A stretch of DNA of 8,153 bases from Bacteroidetes/Chlorobi group bacterium ChocPot_Mid. GTDB lineage: Bacteria > Bacteroidota > Ignavibacteria > Kapaibacteriales > UBA2268. Location of the stretch: positions 1-8,153 of the forward strand of contig RCNQ01000292.1 of the NCBI GenBank assembly GCA_003731675.1, in the 5' to 3' direction. Every line of letters starts with the position of its first letter. The first letter of the stretch is position 1. The position numbers and the translations under genes were made by a program. Of the stretch, positions 1 to 6,988 are shown piece by piece. Under the pieces are notes generated by a model that was not told the DNA's origin, made no database searches, and was given only the letters and a program-made list of their open reading frames with translations.

Positions 1-1671
1 GTCGGACAATCTGCAAGCAGTTTTTAATAATCCCTTTGCATCAGAAGCTGTACTCGGATAAGCAATGAGCAATCCTGGAATATGACTGAAAAATCCTTCA
101 ATATTTTGTGAATGGCAAAGCCCGCCATGAATATATCCGCCAACAGCTGTCCTGATGACAACAGGTGCAGAAAAGTTACCGTCGGAGCGAAACCGCATTG
201 TCGCTACTTCATTTCTTATCTGCTGAAAAGCAGGCCATATATAATCGCCAAACTGAATTTCCACAACAGGTTTAAATCCACGGACAGCAAGTCCTAAAGC
301 CACACCGATAATTGAAGCTTCAGCTAATGGAGAATTGAATACCCTTTCTTCGCCAAATTTCGACAATCCTTTTGTTGCTGTAAAAACTCCACCTTTCGGG
401 TCGGCAATATCTTGTCCGAAAACAAGCATCTTTTCATTTTTAGTCAATTCTTCACTTAAAGCGTGATTGATAGCATCAACCATGACAACTTTTTCGCCAC
501 TTTTCGGTTCTTCAACGGAGTAATTTAAATCCCTTGTTTTAATATCTGCGAATATGTGCTTGGTTGAATTTTCTGATTTAGCATCAGGTCGTGATAAAGC
601 CCAGTCTGCCGCATCATCTACTTCTTTCTTAATATCATTGTCTATTGTCTCAAGTTCAGAAGAAGTGAAAATTTTATTTGCTAATAGATATTTTTTAAAT
701 ATTTCAATGCAGTCTTTTTCTTTTTTTGCAAATTCGAGTTCATCAGCTTTTCTGTATTTTCTTTGGTCGTCACTTGAAGAGTGAGGAACTAATCTTTCAA
801 CCATACCATGGAGCAATACAGGACCTTTACCTGAGCGGATATGAACCACAGCATCTTTAGCGGCTTTGTATGCTTCAAAGAAGTTTGTGCCATCGAAAGT
901 TTTCATTCTAAGATTTGAATAACAACAAAAAGTATGAGCAACATTGCCACCCATTGATTGTTTTTCTCTTGGAACAGATATTGCATATCCATTATCCTGA
1001 ACGGCAAAAAGTACAGGAAGTTTTTCCCTGCTTGCCCAGTTAACGGCTTCGTAAAATTCACCCTGACTTGTTGTGCCTTCACCGGAAGAAACGTAAGTAA
1101 CCTCATCAGTACCGAGTTTTTTTGAAGCGAGTGCAGTGCCAACTGCATTTAGGTATTGAGTACCTGTTGATGAAGAGGAAGTCGGCATATTCAATTTTTT
1201 GTTACCATAATGTCCTGGCATTTGTCGTCCACCTGTTGATGGGTCTTCCGGTTTTCCAGTTGCGAGTAAAAAATATTCTTTGGCTGTCATTCCCATAGCA
1301 TAGGCAAATGCGGCATCGCGATAATATGTCCAGCCCCAGTCATGTTTTTGCTTCAATGCCATTCCTATTGCAACCTGCATTGCTTCATGTCCACTGCATC
1401 CAATATGGAAAAATGATTTGCCCTGTTTTACTAAAGTGAAATGTTTTTCATCTGATTTTCGTGCTAAGAGCATATACCTCAAGGCAGTTTCCATTTGTTC
1501 TTTGCTTATATCAGGCAATTTAGAACTTTCCTTAATGTGAATGTGCTCTACCGAGCAACCTGCACCTCTGTTATGGGCACAATTGGAGCCTTCTCGTGAC
1601 AGAGCTATTGCATTTCTGATTATTTCTTCAGAAGTATCTATTTGATTATTTTGATTTTTTTTCCCGGGCAT
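1..1671 (-). CDS. 2-oxoacid dehydrogenase E1, alpha-beta fusion (partial, 3' end outside window)
   Basis: This is the thiamine-diphosphate E1 component of a branched-chain 2-oxoacid (or pyruvate) dehydrogenase complex. It decarboxylates the 2-oxoacid and passes the acyl group to lipoyl-E2 in the cytoplasm. The ATG at 1671 opens 557 uninterrupted codons that run off the window. The alpha half (about residues 58-385) has SGHEA, the TYYRD motif, RQMPGHYG, and the ThDP/Mg motif G197-E-G through D226-N227-G with AISVP. It also has the SSSDDQRKYR loop that follows the active site. The beta half begins near residue 393 and has FGQDIADPKGGVF, SPLAEASIIG, EIQFGDYIWPAFQQI and the catalytic-loop region with H515 and H520. 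Known fused E1 proteins are roughly 650-700 residues, so about 100-140 residues are probably missing. An N-terminal extension of about 57 residues carries two Cys and three His. No good Shine-Dalgarno precedes the ATG. Substrate choice (branched-chain or pyruvate) cannot be decided from this sequence. Confidence 0.93.
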   Translation of the reverse strand, partial: MPGKKNQNNQIDTSEEIIRNAIALSREGSNCAHNRGAGCSVEHIHIKESSKLPDISKEQMETALRYMLLARKSDEKHFTLVKQGKSFFHIGCSGHEAMQVAIGMALKQKHDWGWTYYRDAAFAYAMGMTAKEYFLLATGKPEDPSTGGRQMPGHYGNKKLNMPTSSSSTGTQYLNAVGTALASKKLGTDEVTYVSSGEGTTSQGEFYEAVNWASREKLPVLFAVQDNGYAISVPREKQSMGGNVAHTFCCYSNLRMKTFDGTNFFEAYKAAKDAVVHIRSGKGPVLLHGMVERLVPHSSSDDQRKYRKADELEFAKKEKDCIEIFKKYLLANKIFTSSELETIDNDIKKEVDDAADWALSRPDAKSENSTKHIFADIKTRDLNYSVEEPKSGEKVVMVDAINHALSEELTKNEKMLVFGQDIADPKGGVFTATKGLSKFGEERVFNSPLAEASIIGVALGLAVRGFKPVVEIQFGDYIWPAFQQIRNEVATMRFRSDGNFSAPVVIRTAVGGYIHGGLCHSQNIEGFFSHIPGLLIAYPSTASDAKGLLKTACRLSD

Positions 1672-1711
1672 TTCAACACTCGCATATTTTTAAAGAAAAA
1701 TTAATTTTGTT

Positions 1712-1729
1712 TATTACCAACCGGTAATA
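1712..1729. promoter_or_regulatory. 18-bp inverted repeat, possible operator
   Basis: TATTACC and GGTAATA form perfect 7-bp arms around the 4-base spacer AACC. The site centres about 50 bases upstream of the E1 ATG, where the promoter of that minus-strand gene would be expected. Its size and symmetry suit a dimeric repressor such as a TetR- or GntR-type protein. No U-run follows on either strand, so a terminator is unlikely. The operator role is inferred from symmetry and position only, and the regulator is unknown. Confidence 0.35.
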
Positions 1730-1830
1730 TAAAAAATAATACAACGAATTAAAATTGAATTTATGACATTAAGGAATTTAGTAAAAATTTGTCCACTTCT
1801 TTCTAATTTCCTAAATTGCAAGTAATAGAA

Positions 1831-1865
1831 AGCTGAAAGCAAAAAGCTTATAGCAGATAACTGAT
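1831..1865. repeat. Degenerate 7-bp tandem repeat, five units (AGCNNAW)
   Basis: Five consecutive heptamers read AGCTGAA, AGCAAAA, AGCTTAT, AGCAGAT and AACTGAT. The first three bases are AGC in four units and AAC in the fifth, and the sixth base is A in all five. The block ends 20 bases before the holB start. It resembles the heptameric intergenic repeats known from several bacterial lineages. It may be a spacer or slippage-born array, and no function is evident. Confidence 0.45.
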
Positions 1866-1885
1866 TTTTAACTGCAATAACTAAA

Positions 1886-3043
1886 ATGGCTTGGAAAAAA
1901 ATAATAGGACAAACAACAGTAAAGAATTTACTGCAAAGGGCAATTTTGGAGGATAGGATTGCTCATTCTTACTGCTTTATTGGCAATGAAGGTGTCGGCA
2001 AAGAAGCTGTTGCTATTGAATTCGCGAAAGTTGCAAATTGCGAACAACCTATTGTATTGGATAAAACTATTGATGCCTGCGGTCACTGTACAAGTTGCAA
2101 AATGATGGCAACGCTTCAACATCCAAATGTTCAGATGATTTATTCTTTACCGGCACCGAAAGCAATGGATAGCCGTAAGGATAATATTTCGGAAAAGTTA
2201 AGCGACGAGCAGATTGCAGAAATTCAGGAGCAAAATGCTTTAAAGGCAGTAAATCCATATCATAAAATTCAGTTAGGGAAAGCGACACAGATAAAAATAG
2301 CACAAATAAGGGAGGTTAAAAGAGGACTTTCTTTGACACCAAATTCCCAAGGCAGAAGATTTATTCTGGTATTTAAAGCTGAAGAAATGACTCCAGAGTC
2401 AGCGAATGCTTTTTTGAAGACTTTGGAAGAACCTCATAGTAATACTACAATAATAATGACAACTTCAGAACCTCAGTTGATTCTACCGACGATTTTGTCA
2501 CGTTGTCAGCAAGTTTTCTTTCAGGCACTACCTGACGAGGAACTTGAAGATTATCTAATTGATACATTTAAATTAGATTTAACAGAAGCAAAATTAGCGG
2601 TTTCAATCGGGCAAGGTTCATATACCAAAGCTATAGAATATCTTGATGAAGATATGAAGTCATTGAGGAACAATGTTGTTGATTTATTCCGAACTGCTTT
2701 GAAAAAAAGGATTTACCGCTCAGAACTTGTAAATAAACTTCAGGTAATATTAACTGAGAAGGATAAGAATTTGATTGATAAGGTGCTGATAATATTATTG
2801 TTATGGTTACGTGATGCAATGAACGTTATCAATCAGGCACCGGAAAAAACATTAATCAATATTGATCAGTTACCTTTTTTGAAAAATTTTGCAAAAAACT
2901 TTGCAAATTTGAATTTAAATAAATCGATTTCACTGGTAGAAGAAGCTATACGAAATAATTGGAGAAATGTAAATCAACAGCTTTTATTAATAAATTTATT
3001 CATTGAGTTGAGAAGAGAAATACTTTCAGAGAGCAACACTTGA
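1886..3043 (+). CDS. holB: DNA polymerase III subunit delta'
   Basis: This is the clamp-loader subunit that works with DnaX (tau/gamma) and delta to load the beta sliding clamp at primed DNA. The N-terminus MAWKKIIGQ and the AAA+ fold are typical. A P-loop-like GNEGVGKE lies at residues 33-40, with Glu in place of the usual Thr/Ser after Lys. A four-Cys zinc module follows (C52, then C65-x2-C68-x2-C71). After it come SANAFLKTLEEP near 172-183, TTSEPQLILPTILSRC at 192-207 with the SRC motif, and a helical C-terminal domain. Residues about 88-135 form a charged insert between the zinc module and the next core strand. The altered P-loop and weak Walker B (FKAEEM) suggest it does not hydrolyse ATP, as is known for E. 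coli delta'. The length of 385 aa is normal for this group. The ATG has no clear Shine-Dalgarno. ricT follows 121 bases downstream. Confidence 0.94.
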   Translation: MAWKKIIGQTTVKNLLQRAILEDRIAHSYCFIGNEGVGKEAVAIEFAKVANCEQPIVLDKTIDACGHCTSCKMMATLQHPNVQMIYSLPAPKAMDSRKDNISEKLSDEQIAEIQEQNALKAVNPYHKIQLGKATQIKIAQIREVKRGLSLTPNSQGRRFILVFKAEEMTPESANAFLKTLEEPHSNTTIIMTTSEPQLILPTILSRCQQVFFQALPDEELEDYLIDTFKLDLTEAKLAVSIGQGSYTKAIEYLDEDMKSLRNNVVDLFRTALKKRIYRSELVNKLQVILTEKDKNLIDKVLIILLLWLRDAMNVINQAPEKTLINIDQLPFLKNFAKNFANLNLNKSISLVEEAIRNNWRNVNQQLLLINLFIELRREILSESNT

Positions 3044-3164
3044 AATTACAAAAAAATAAATAATAGTGTTTTACATAAGTTTATTATTATTTTTGCTTTA
3101 TAAAATGAAATAAAATAATACTCAATGAAATTGATATAGATTTTTAAACTTAGATTGTAATTAG
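3044..3164. other. holB-ricT intergenic spacer with weak AU hairpin
   Basis: This spacer of 121 bases is almost entirely A/T. Bases 3049-3065 and 3080-3095 are imperfectly complementary, with two small bulges, and the right arm is T-rich. This could be a weak attenuator, but without any GC core it may be simple AT composition. No Shine-Dalgarno precedes the ricT ATG. Whether ricT is co-transcribed with holB is not settled by the sequence. Confidence 0.3.
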
Positions 3165-4535
3165 ATGAATAGTATAGATTTTACTGTAAATTCGGAGCAT
3201 ACTTCGGAGCAGGAGAAAAGTATATCTGAACCGAATAATGAAATTGTTGAGAATAATCAGGTGTTAGGGAATAACTCTAATAATTCATATTTGGTTAGCT
3301 CAAGCGAAAGCTCCAATCACGCACACAACGAGACTAATAATACGGGTGAGCAAAACCAGAATGATGGATTTTTTCAGGAAAATCCTGAAGCAGGAGAGAC
3401 GAGTAACAAAACTGCAGAAAATCAAAAATCAACAAAACCACAGGATGACAATTCAAGTTTGAATTTAAAACCTTTACATGATACTTACAAAAAGTACGAT
3501 ATAAAGCACAAAGATTTTCCTTCGCAAATTTTTATTAATCAGGAATATTACTTAAAATTCAATGTTTCAAAAGCGAAACCTGAATACAATGAAATCAACG
3601 AAATTTCTGATTTGGTTGAGATAGCATTTAAAAATAAGAGGCGTCAACTTTATGCAAATAAGAACAGACTTCCATTTGTTGCATATCAATATGTCATTGT
3701 TGAAGTAGAAAGCGGGTTGGATATTGGAACTGTTACAGCATTCGGGAAATGTGCAGAGGCAAAGTTAAAGCTGTTTTACAAGGACAGGGAGCCACAATAT
3801 AGCGTAATCCGACATGCGCGTTTGGAGGATATGCAAAGGTACAAGCATAATCTTGACAGCCACCAATCAATTGTTGAAAAAGCAAGGGAATTAACTGAAA
3901 AGCTTGAGTTGGAGATGAAAATAACCGATGCAGAATGGCAATTTGACCAGCAAAGACTTACAATTTACTTCACATCTCCATTGAGAATTGATTTCAGGCA
4001 ACTTGTCAAGGAATTAGCAAAAACATTTAAGACCAGAATTGAGCTAAGACAAATAAGTACGAGGGAGGATGCAAAGAGAATAGGAGGTATGGGGTCTTGT
4101 GGTAGGGCGTTATGCTGTGCTTCATTTGCACATGAAAACAGTCATGTTACGTTAGACCATGCCAGAATTCAACAGTTATCGAACAATGTTACCAAATTGA
4201 GTGGATATTGCGGAAGGTTAAAATGTTGTTTGCTTTATGAATACGATACATATCTTGATGTTCTTAGCAAGTATCCATCGCTAAATTCGGAAATACATTT
4301 TCCAGAAGGAAAGGCAAAAATTCTTAAAGCAGATATTTTTCGTGAACTTGTGCATGCCTATATCCCCGAAAGCAGTACTTATAAAACAATATCTTTTGAG
4401 GAATTTATTGATTTGGATAATAATGGCAAGGTGTCGAAATTGCATGATTTCAATCATAAAAACTGCGAAATCAGGAAGATGTTTATTGATTCTGAGGAAG
4501 ACGACCTTGAGGAACTGAAAAAGTTGGAAGATTAA
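3165..4535 (+). CDS. ricT: PSP1-domain protein, RicT/YaaT family
   Basis: This is a homologue of Bacillus RicT (YaaT), which with RicA and RicF forms an Fe-S-carrying complex that promotes RNase Y-dependent mRNA maturation and affects competence, biofilm and sporulation. Residues 1-105 are low-complexity, rich in Asn, Glu, Ser and Gln, and look disordered. The PSP1 core runs from about 170 to 370: VEVESGLDIG, then an RQISTREDAKRIGG strand, then the signature GSCGRALCC (C312, C317, C318) and SGYCGRLKCCLLYEYDTY (C349, C354, C355). The two C-x4-CC clusters match the metal-ligand pattern of the family. The stretch between them (HENSHVTLDHARIQQLSNN) differs from the Bacillus-type consensus. A short acidic tail ends the protein. 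The holB-ricT order also occurs in Bacillus. RicA and RicF are not seen here, so partners in this organism are unknown. Confidence 0.92.
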   Translation: MNSIDFTVNSEHTSEQEKSISEPNNEIVENNQVLGNNSNNSYLVSSSESSNHAHNETNNTGEQNQNDGFFQENPEAGETSNKTAENQKSTKPQDDNSSLNLKPLHDTYKKYDIKHKDFPSQIFINQEYYLKFNVSKAKPEYNEINEISDLVEIAFKNKRRQLYANKNRLPFVAYQYVIVEVESGLDIGTVTAFGKCAEAKLKLFYKDREPQYSVIRHARLEDMQRYKHNLDSHQSIVEKARELTEKLELEMKITDAEWQFDQQRLTIYFTSPLRIDFRQLVKELAKTFKTRIELRQISTREDAKRIGGMGSCGRALCCASFAHENSHVTLDHARIQQLSNNVTKLSGYCGRLKCCLLYEYDTYLDVLSKYPSLNSEIHFPEGKAKILKADIFRELVHAYIPESSTYKTISFEEFIDLDNNGKVSKLHDFNHKNCEIRKMFIDSEEDDLEELKKLED

Positions 4536-4621
4536 GGAATTTTTTAGTTTATATTACGAAAACCTATCTTTAGGAAAATAAAAAGTTTAAGAAAACAGTT
4601 TTTATTATTTTATTATTTTAC

Positions 4622-4629
4622 TATATTTG
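4622..4629 (+). promoter_or_regulatory. Bacteroidota-type -7 element for gap-pgk
   Basis: TATATTTG matches the Bacteroidota sigma-A -7 consensus TAnnTTTG exactly and lies 46 bases upstream of the gap ATG. The expected -33 TTTG, about 18 bases further upstream, is replaced by a T-run (4599-4603) lacking the G, so the match is only half complete. In such AT-rich DNA an eight-base match with six fixed positions can arise by chance. Confidence 0.35.
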
Positions 4630-4665
4630 ATTTTTTAAAATAGCAAACATAAATTTATTTATTTT

Positions 4666-4672
4666 AGGAGGA
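4666..4672 (+). promoter_or_regulatory. Strong Shine-Dalgarno of gap
   Basis: AGGAGGA lies with GGAGG ending four bases before the ATG at 4676. It is the best ribosome binding site in the window and fixes the gap start. holB, ricT and the E1 gene have nothing similar, so this fits strong translation of a highly expressed glycolytic gene. Confidence 0.8.
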
Positions 4673-4675
4673 ACA

Positions 4676-5665
4676 ATGAGCAAGAAAATAGCAATCAATG
4701 GCTTCGGAAGAATCGGCAGACTCGTCTTCAGAGAAGCATTTAAACGAAAAGGGAAATTTGAATTTGTAGGAATAAACGATTTGATGGATACTGCAACAGT
4801 AGCACATTTGCTGAAGTACGATTCAGTTCATGGCAAATTTAATGCTGACATTAAAGTTGATAACGACCATATCGTTGTTGATGGTATCAGGATACGTATA
4901 TCTGCAGAAAAAGATTTGACACAATTACCGTGGAAGAATAATGTTGACATAGTATTGGAATCAACCGGAGTTTTCCGTAAACGTGAACAATTGGAGAAGC
5001 ATTTGGGTAATGGTGCCAAAAAAGTTGTGCTTTCTGCACCTGCAAAAGATGCATTAGATGCTACTGTTGTCATAGGAGTAAATGATGATGTTTTAACAGG
5101 TAATGAGAAAATTTTGTCAAATGCTTCATGCACAACGAACTGTCTTGCTCCGATGGTGAAAGTACTGAATGATAATTTCGGAGTAGAAAATGGGTTTATG
5201 TGTACGGTTCATGCTTATACAAATGACCAGCGGATTTTAGATTTGCCACACAGTGATTTGCGACGTGCGAGGTCAGCAGCAATCAATTCAATCCCAACTA
5301 CTACAGGTGCCGCTAAAGCTGTTGGTTTGGTAATACCTGAACTTCATGGGAAATTGCAGGGTTACGCTATCCGTGTTCCTGTTCCTGATGGCTCAATAAC
5401 TGATTTTGCTTGTTTGCTAAAAAAAGAAACAACGGCTCAGGAAATTAATGCCGCAATGAAGTTTGCATCTGAAACATATTTGAAAGGAATTATGGAATAC
5501 AGTGAAGAACCATTGGTCTCGACAGATATTCTTGGTAATCCGCATTCCTGCATTTTTGACTCTCAGTTGACTTCAGTTCAGGGGAAATTTGCAAAAGTGG
5601 TTGGATGGTATGATAACGAATTTGGTTATTCTTGCAGGATTGTTGATTTAATTGAAAAATTATAA
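4676..5665 (+). CDS. gap: Glyceraldehyde-3-phosphate dehydrogenase, type I
   Basis: It oxidises and phosphorylates glyceraldehyde 3-phosphate to 1,3-bisphosphoglycerate with NAD, or runs in reverse in gluconeogenesis, as a cytoplasmic tetramer. The Rossmann NINGF-type start INGFGRIGR spans residues 7-15, and the nucleotide-binding acid is D35 in GIND. The catalytic signature SNASCTTNC gives nucleophile C152, and VHAYT gives base H179. DLPHSDLRRAR at 189-199 keeps the Leu-Pro pair (L190-P191) that in Bacillus GapA goes with NAD rather than NADP use. TTTGAAKAVG and the C-terminal WYDNEFGYS complete the family set. The 329 residues are the usual length. A second Cys sits just before the catalytic His loop (C176), where Thr is more usual. 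pgk begins 16 bases downstream, so the two are almost certainly one operon. The strong Shine-Dalgarno sets the start. Confidence 0.98.
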   Translation: MSKKIAINGFGRIGRLVFREAFKRKGKFEFVGINDLMDTATVAHLLKYDSVHGKFNADIKVDNDHIVVDGIRIRISAEKDLTQLPWKNNVDIVLESTGVFRKREQLEKHLGNGAKKVVLSAPAKDALDATVVIGVNDDVLTGNEKILSNASCTTNCLAPMVKVLNDNFGVENGFMCTVHAYTNDQRILDLPHSDLRRARSAAINSIPTTTGAAKAVGLVIPELHGKLQGYAIRVPVPDGSITDFACLLKKETTAQEINAAMKFASETYLKGIMEYSEEPLVSTDILGNPHSCIFDSQLTSVQGKFAKVVGWYDNEFGYSCRIVDLIEKL

Positions 5666-5681
5666 ACTTGATGGATATAAT

Positions 5682-6875
5682 ATGTTAAAATCAGTTGATT
5701 ATGAGAATTTTGAAGGTGAAAGGGTCTTGCTTAGAGTTGATTTCAACGTTCCTCTGAATTCAAGGCAGGAAATTACTGATGACCTGAGAATAATGGAATC
5801 TCTTCCGACAATCAACCAGATAATTCACGATGGAGGTATTCCGATTATTTTGTCGCATCTTGGCAGACCTAAGGGGAAATGGGTGAATAAATTAAGTCTG
5901 GAAACAGTTGCAAAATATCTCGAACAGAAATTTGGATACAATGTGGTTTTCTCTCCTGATTGTCTTGGTAAAGCACCTTTTGATGCTATCGAAAAGGCAA
6001 AACCTGGAGATATAGTTTTACTTGAAAATCTAAGGTTTTATAACTATGAGACTTCAAACGATTTGGAATTTGCAAAGATATTGAGCCAATATGGTGATTC
6101 TTATGTTAATGATGCTTTTGGTACGGTTCATCGTTATCATTCGAGCATTTACGAACTACCTAAGCTTTTTGAGAGACGTTTTGGGGGTAAATCATTGATG
6201 TGGGAGCTGGAGTATCTTGGTAACGCAATGAATAATGTTGTTCATCCTTATACTGGTATTATTGGTGGTGCGAAAATATCGGACAAAATTAATGTTATCA
6301 AGAAACTGATTGAAGTTTGCGATACAATTTTAATTGGTGGTGGTATGATGTTTACTTTCTATAAGGCATTAGGTCTTGAGATTGGAAGGTCAATTTTTGA
6401 AGCTGAGAAAGTTGAAATGGCAAAGGAATTAATTGACCTGGCTAAGCAAAGAAATTGCAATTTGATGCTACCTGTTGATATTGTGGTTGCAGACCATTTT
6501 GCAAATGATGCTAATTACAAGGATGTTGATGTTGAGAACATTCCTTCTGACTGGCTGGGTATGGATATTGGCAAGCAAACAAGAGAGCAATTCAAAAAAA
6601 TAATCATGGATTCGCGTACAATAGTCTGGAATGGACCTATGGGTGTTTTTGAAATGGAGAACTTTTCTAAAGGGACATTAGCTGTTGCTACTTCTCTTGC
6701 AAATGTAACTGCCAAAGGTGCAATGACAATAATTGGTGGTGGAGATTCAGGTGCAGCGATAAAGAAAATGCATCTTATGAATAAAGTTACACACGTAACA
6801 CCCGGCGGTGGAGCTTGGTTGACTTATATGGAAGGAGAAATTTTACCGGGAATTGAAGCTCTTGATTATAAATGA
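5682..6875 (+). CDS. pgk: Phosphoglycerate kinase
   Basis: It transfers phosphate between 1,3-bisphosphoglycerate and ADP, the step after GapDH. The ATG at 5682 gives 397 residues, the family norm, and a normal N-terminus leading to RVDFNVPL. The upstream in-frame TTG at 5652 would overlap gap and add ten atypical residues. In ATG numbering the substrate-site residues are present: D20 and N22, R36, H59 and R62 in SHLGRP, R118 in ENLRFY, R151 in AFGTVHR. So are K198 and K202 in GGAKISDK, E324 in WNGPMGVFE, and GGGDS at 352-356. The unusual part is the C-terminal loop, normally S-T-GGGAS-LE, here T-P-GGG-A-W-L-T (373-381). AFGTVHRYHSS also differs from the common AFGTAHRAHAS. The catalytic residues argue for a working enzyme with a divergent nucleotide-side loop. 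A strong terminator closes the operon. Confidence 0.97.
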   Translation: MLKSVDYENFEGERVLLRVDFNVPLNSRQEITDDLRIMESLPTINQIIHDGGIPIILSHLGRPKGKWVNKLSLETVAKYLEQKFGYNVVFSPDCLGKAPFDAIEKAKPGDIVLLENLRFYNYETSNDLEFAKILSQYGDSYVNDAFGTVHRYHSSIYELPKLFERRFGGKSLMWELEYLGNAMNNVVHPYTGIIGGAKISDKINVIKKLIEVCDTILIGGGMMFTFYKALGLEIGRSIFEAEKVEMAKELIDLAKQRNCNLMLPVDIVVADHFANDANYKDVDVENIPSDWLGMDIGKQTREQFKKIIMDSRTIVWNGPMGVFEMENFSKGTLAVATSLANVTAKGAMTIIGGGDSGAAIKKMHLMNKVTHVTPGGGAWLTYMEGEILPGIEALDYK

Positions 6876-6910
6876 TTATTTATAAGGAGTTATTGATATT
6901 ATTAGTAATG

Positions 6911-6947
6911 AATGGTCTCGAAAACACAGGTTTCGAGACCATTTTTT
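6911..6947 (+). terminator. Rho-independent terminator of gap-pgk
   Basis: A perfect 13-bp stem (6911-6923 with 6931-6943) encloses the 7-base loop ACACAGG and ends in a run of six T (6942-6947). It starts 35 bases after the pgk stop. The outer part of the stem is symmetric enough that it may also act weakly on the minus strand, since an A-rich start precedes it only briefly. This is the clearest transcription terminator in the window. Confidence 0.93.
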
Positions 6948-6982
6948 AAGGAGGGTATAAGTATTTTTTTTAATTTTTAGAT

Positions 6983-6988
6983 AAGGAG
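6983..6988 (+). promoter_or_regulatory. Shine-Dalgarno of the T9SS cargo gene
   Basis: AAGGAG ends six bases before the ATG at 6995 and supports that start, which in turn gives a clean signal peptide. Confidence 0.75.

Larger units (their letters stand above)
1672..1885. other. Divergent intergenic region between E1 fusion and holB
   Basis: These 214 AT-rich bases separate two genes transcribed away from each other, so both promoters should lie here. I see no tRNA, no credible small ORF and no convincing sigma-factor hexamer pair on either strand. Two structures stand out and are listed separately: an 18-bp inverted repeat nearer the E1 gene, and a heptad-periodic degenerate repeat just ahead of holB. 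Confidence 0.6.
4536..4675. other. ricT-gap intergenic region
   Basis: These 140 very AT-rich bases hold the probable gap promoter and the gap ribosome binding site. A 4-bp CCTA/TAGG hairpin around 4563-4574 is too weak to call a terminator, so the end of the ricT transcript is not defined by the sequence. Confidence 0.4.

Noticed and set aside
903..1148. 81-codon minus-strand open frame inside the E1 gene
   Set aside because: It is out of frame with the E1 fusion, whose frame here carries the conserved thiamine-diphosphate motif. The alternative protein resembles nothing I know.
3049..3095. Possible terminator after holB
   Set aside because: The arms are all A/T with bulges and no GC core. 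Random AT-rich sequence can give similar pairing, so it is noted only within the spacer.
4563..4574. CCTA/TAGG hairpin after ricT
   Set aside because: The stem is only 4 bp and no T-run follows it, so it is too weak for a terminator call.
4828..5133. 101-codon minus-strand open frame opposite gap
   Set aside because: It is antisense to the conserved GapDH NAD-binding domain, with no ribosome binding site or recognisable domain. It is a codon-bias shadow.
5652..5681. TTG start extending pgk ten codons upstream
   Set aside because: The extension overlaps the gap stop and adds residues that do not match PGK N-termini. The ATG at 5682 gives the usual 397-residue length.
6908..6949. 13-codon ORF inside the terminator
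   Set aside because: Every codon falls within the hairpin and T-run, and the nearest SD-like motif is 18 bases upstream. The structure alone explains the sequence.
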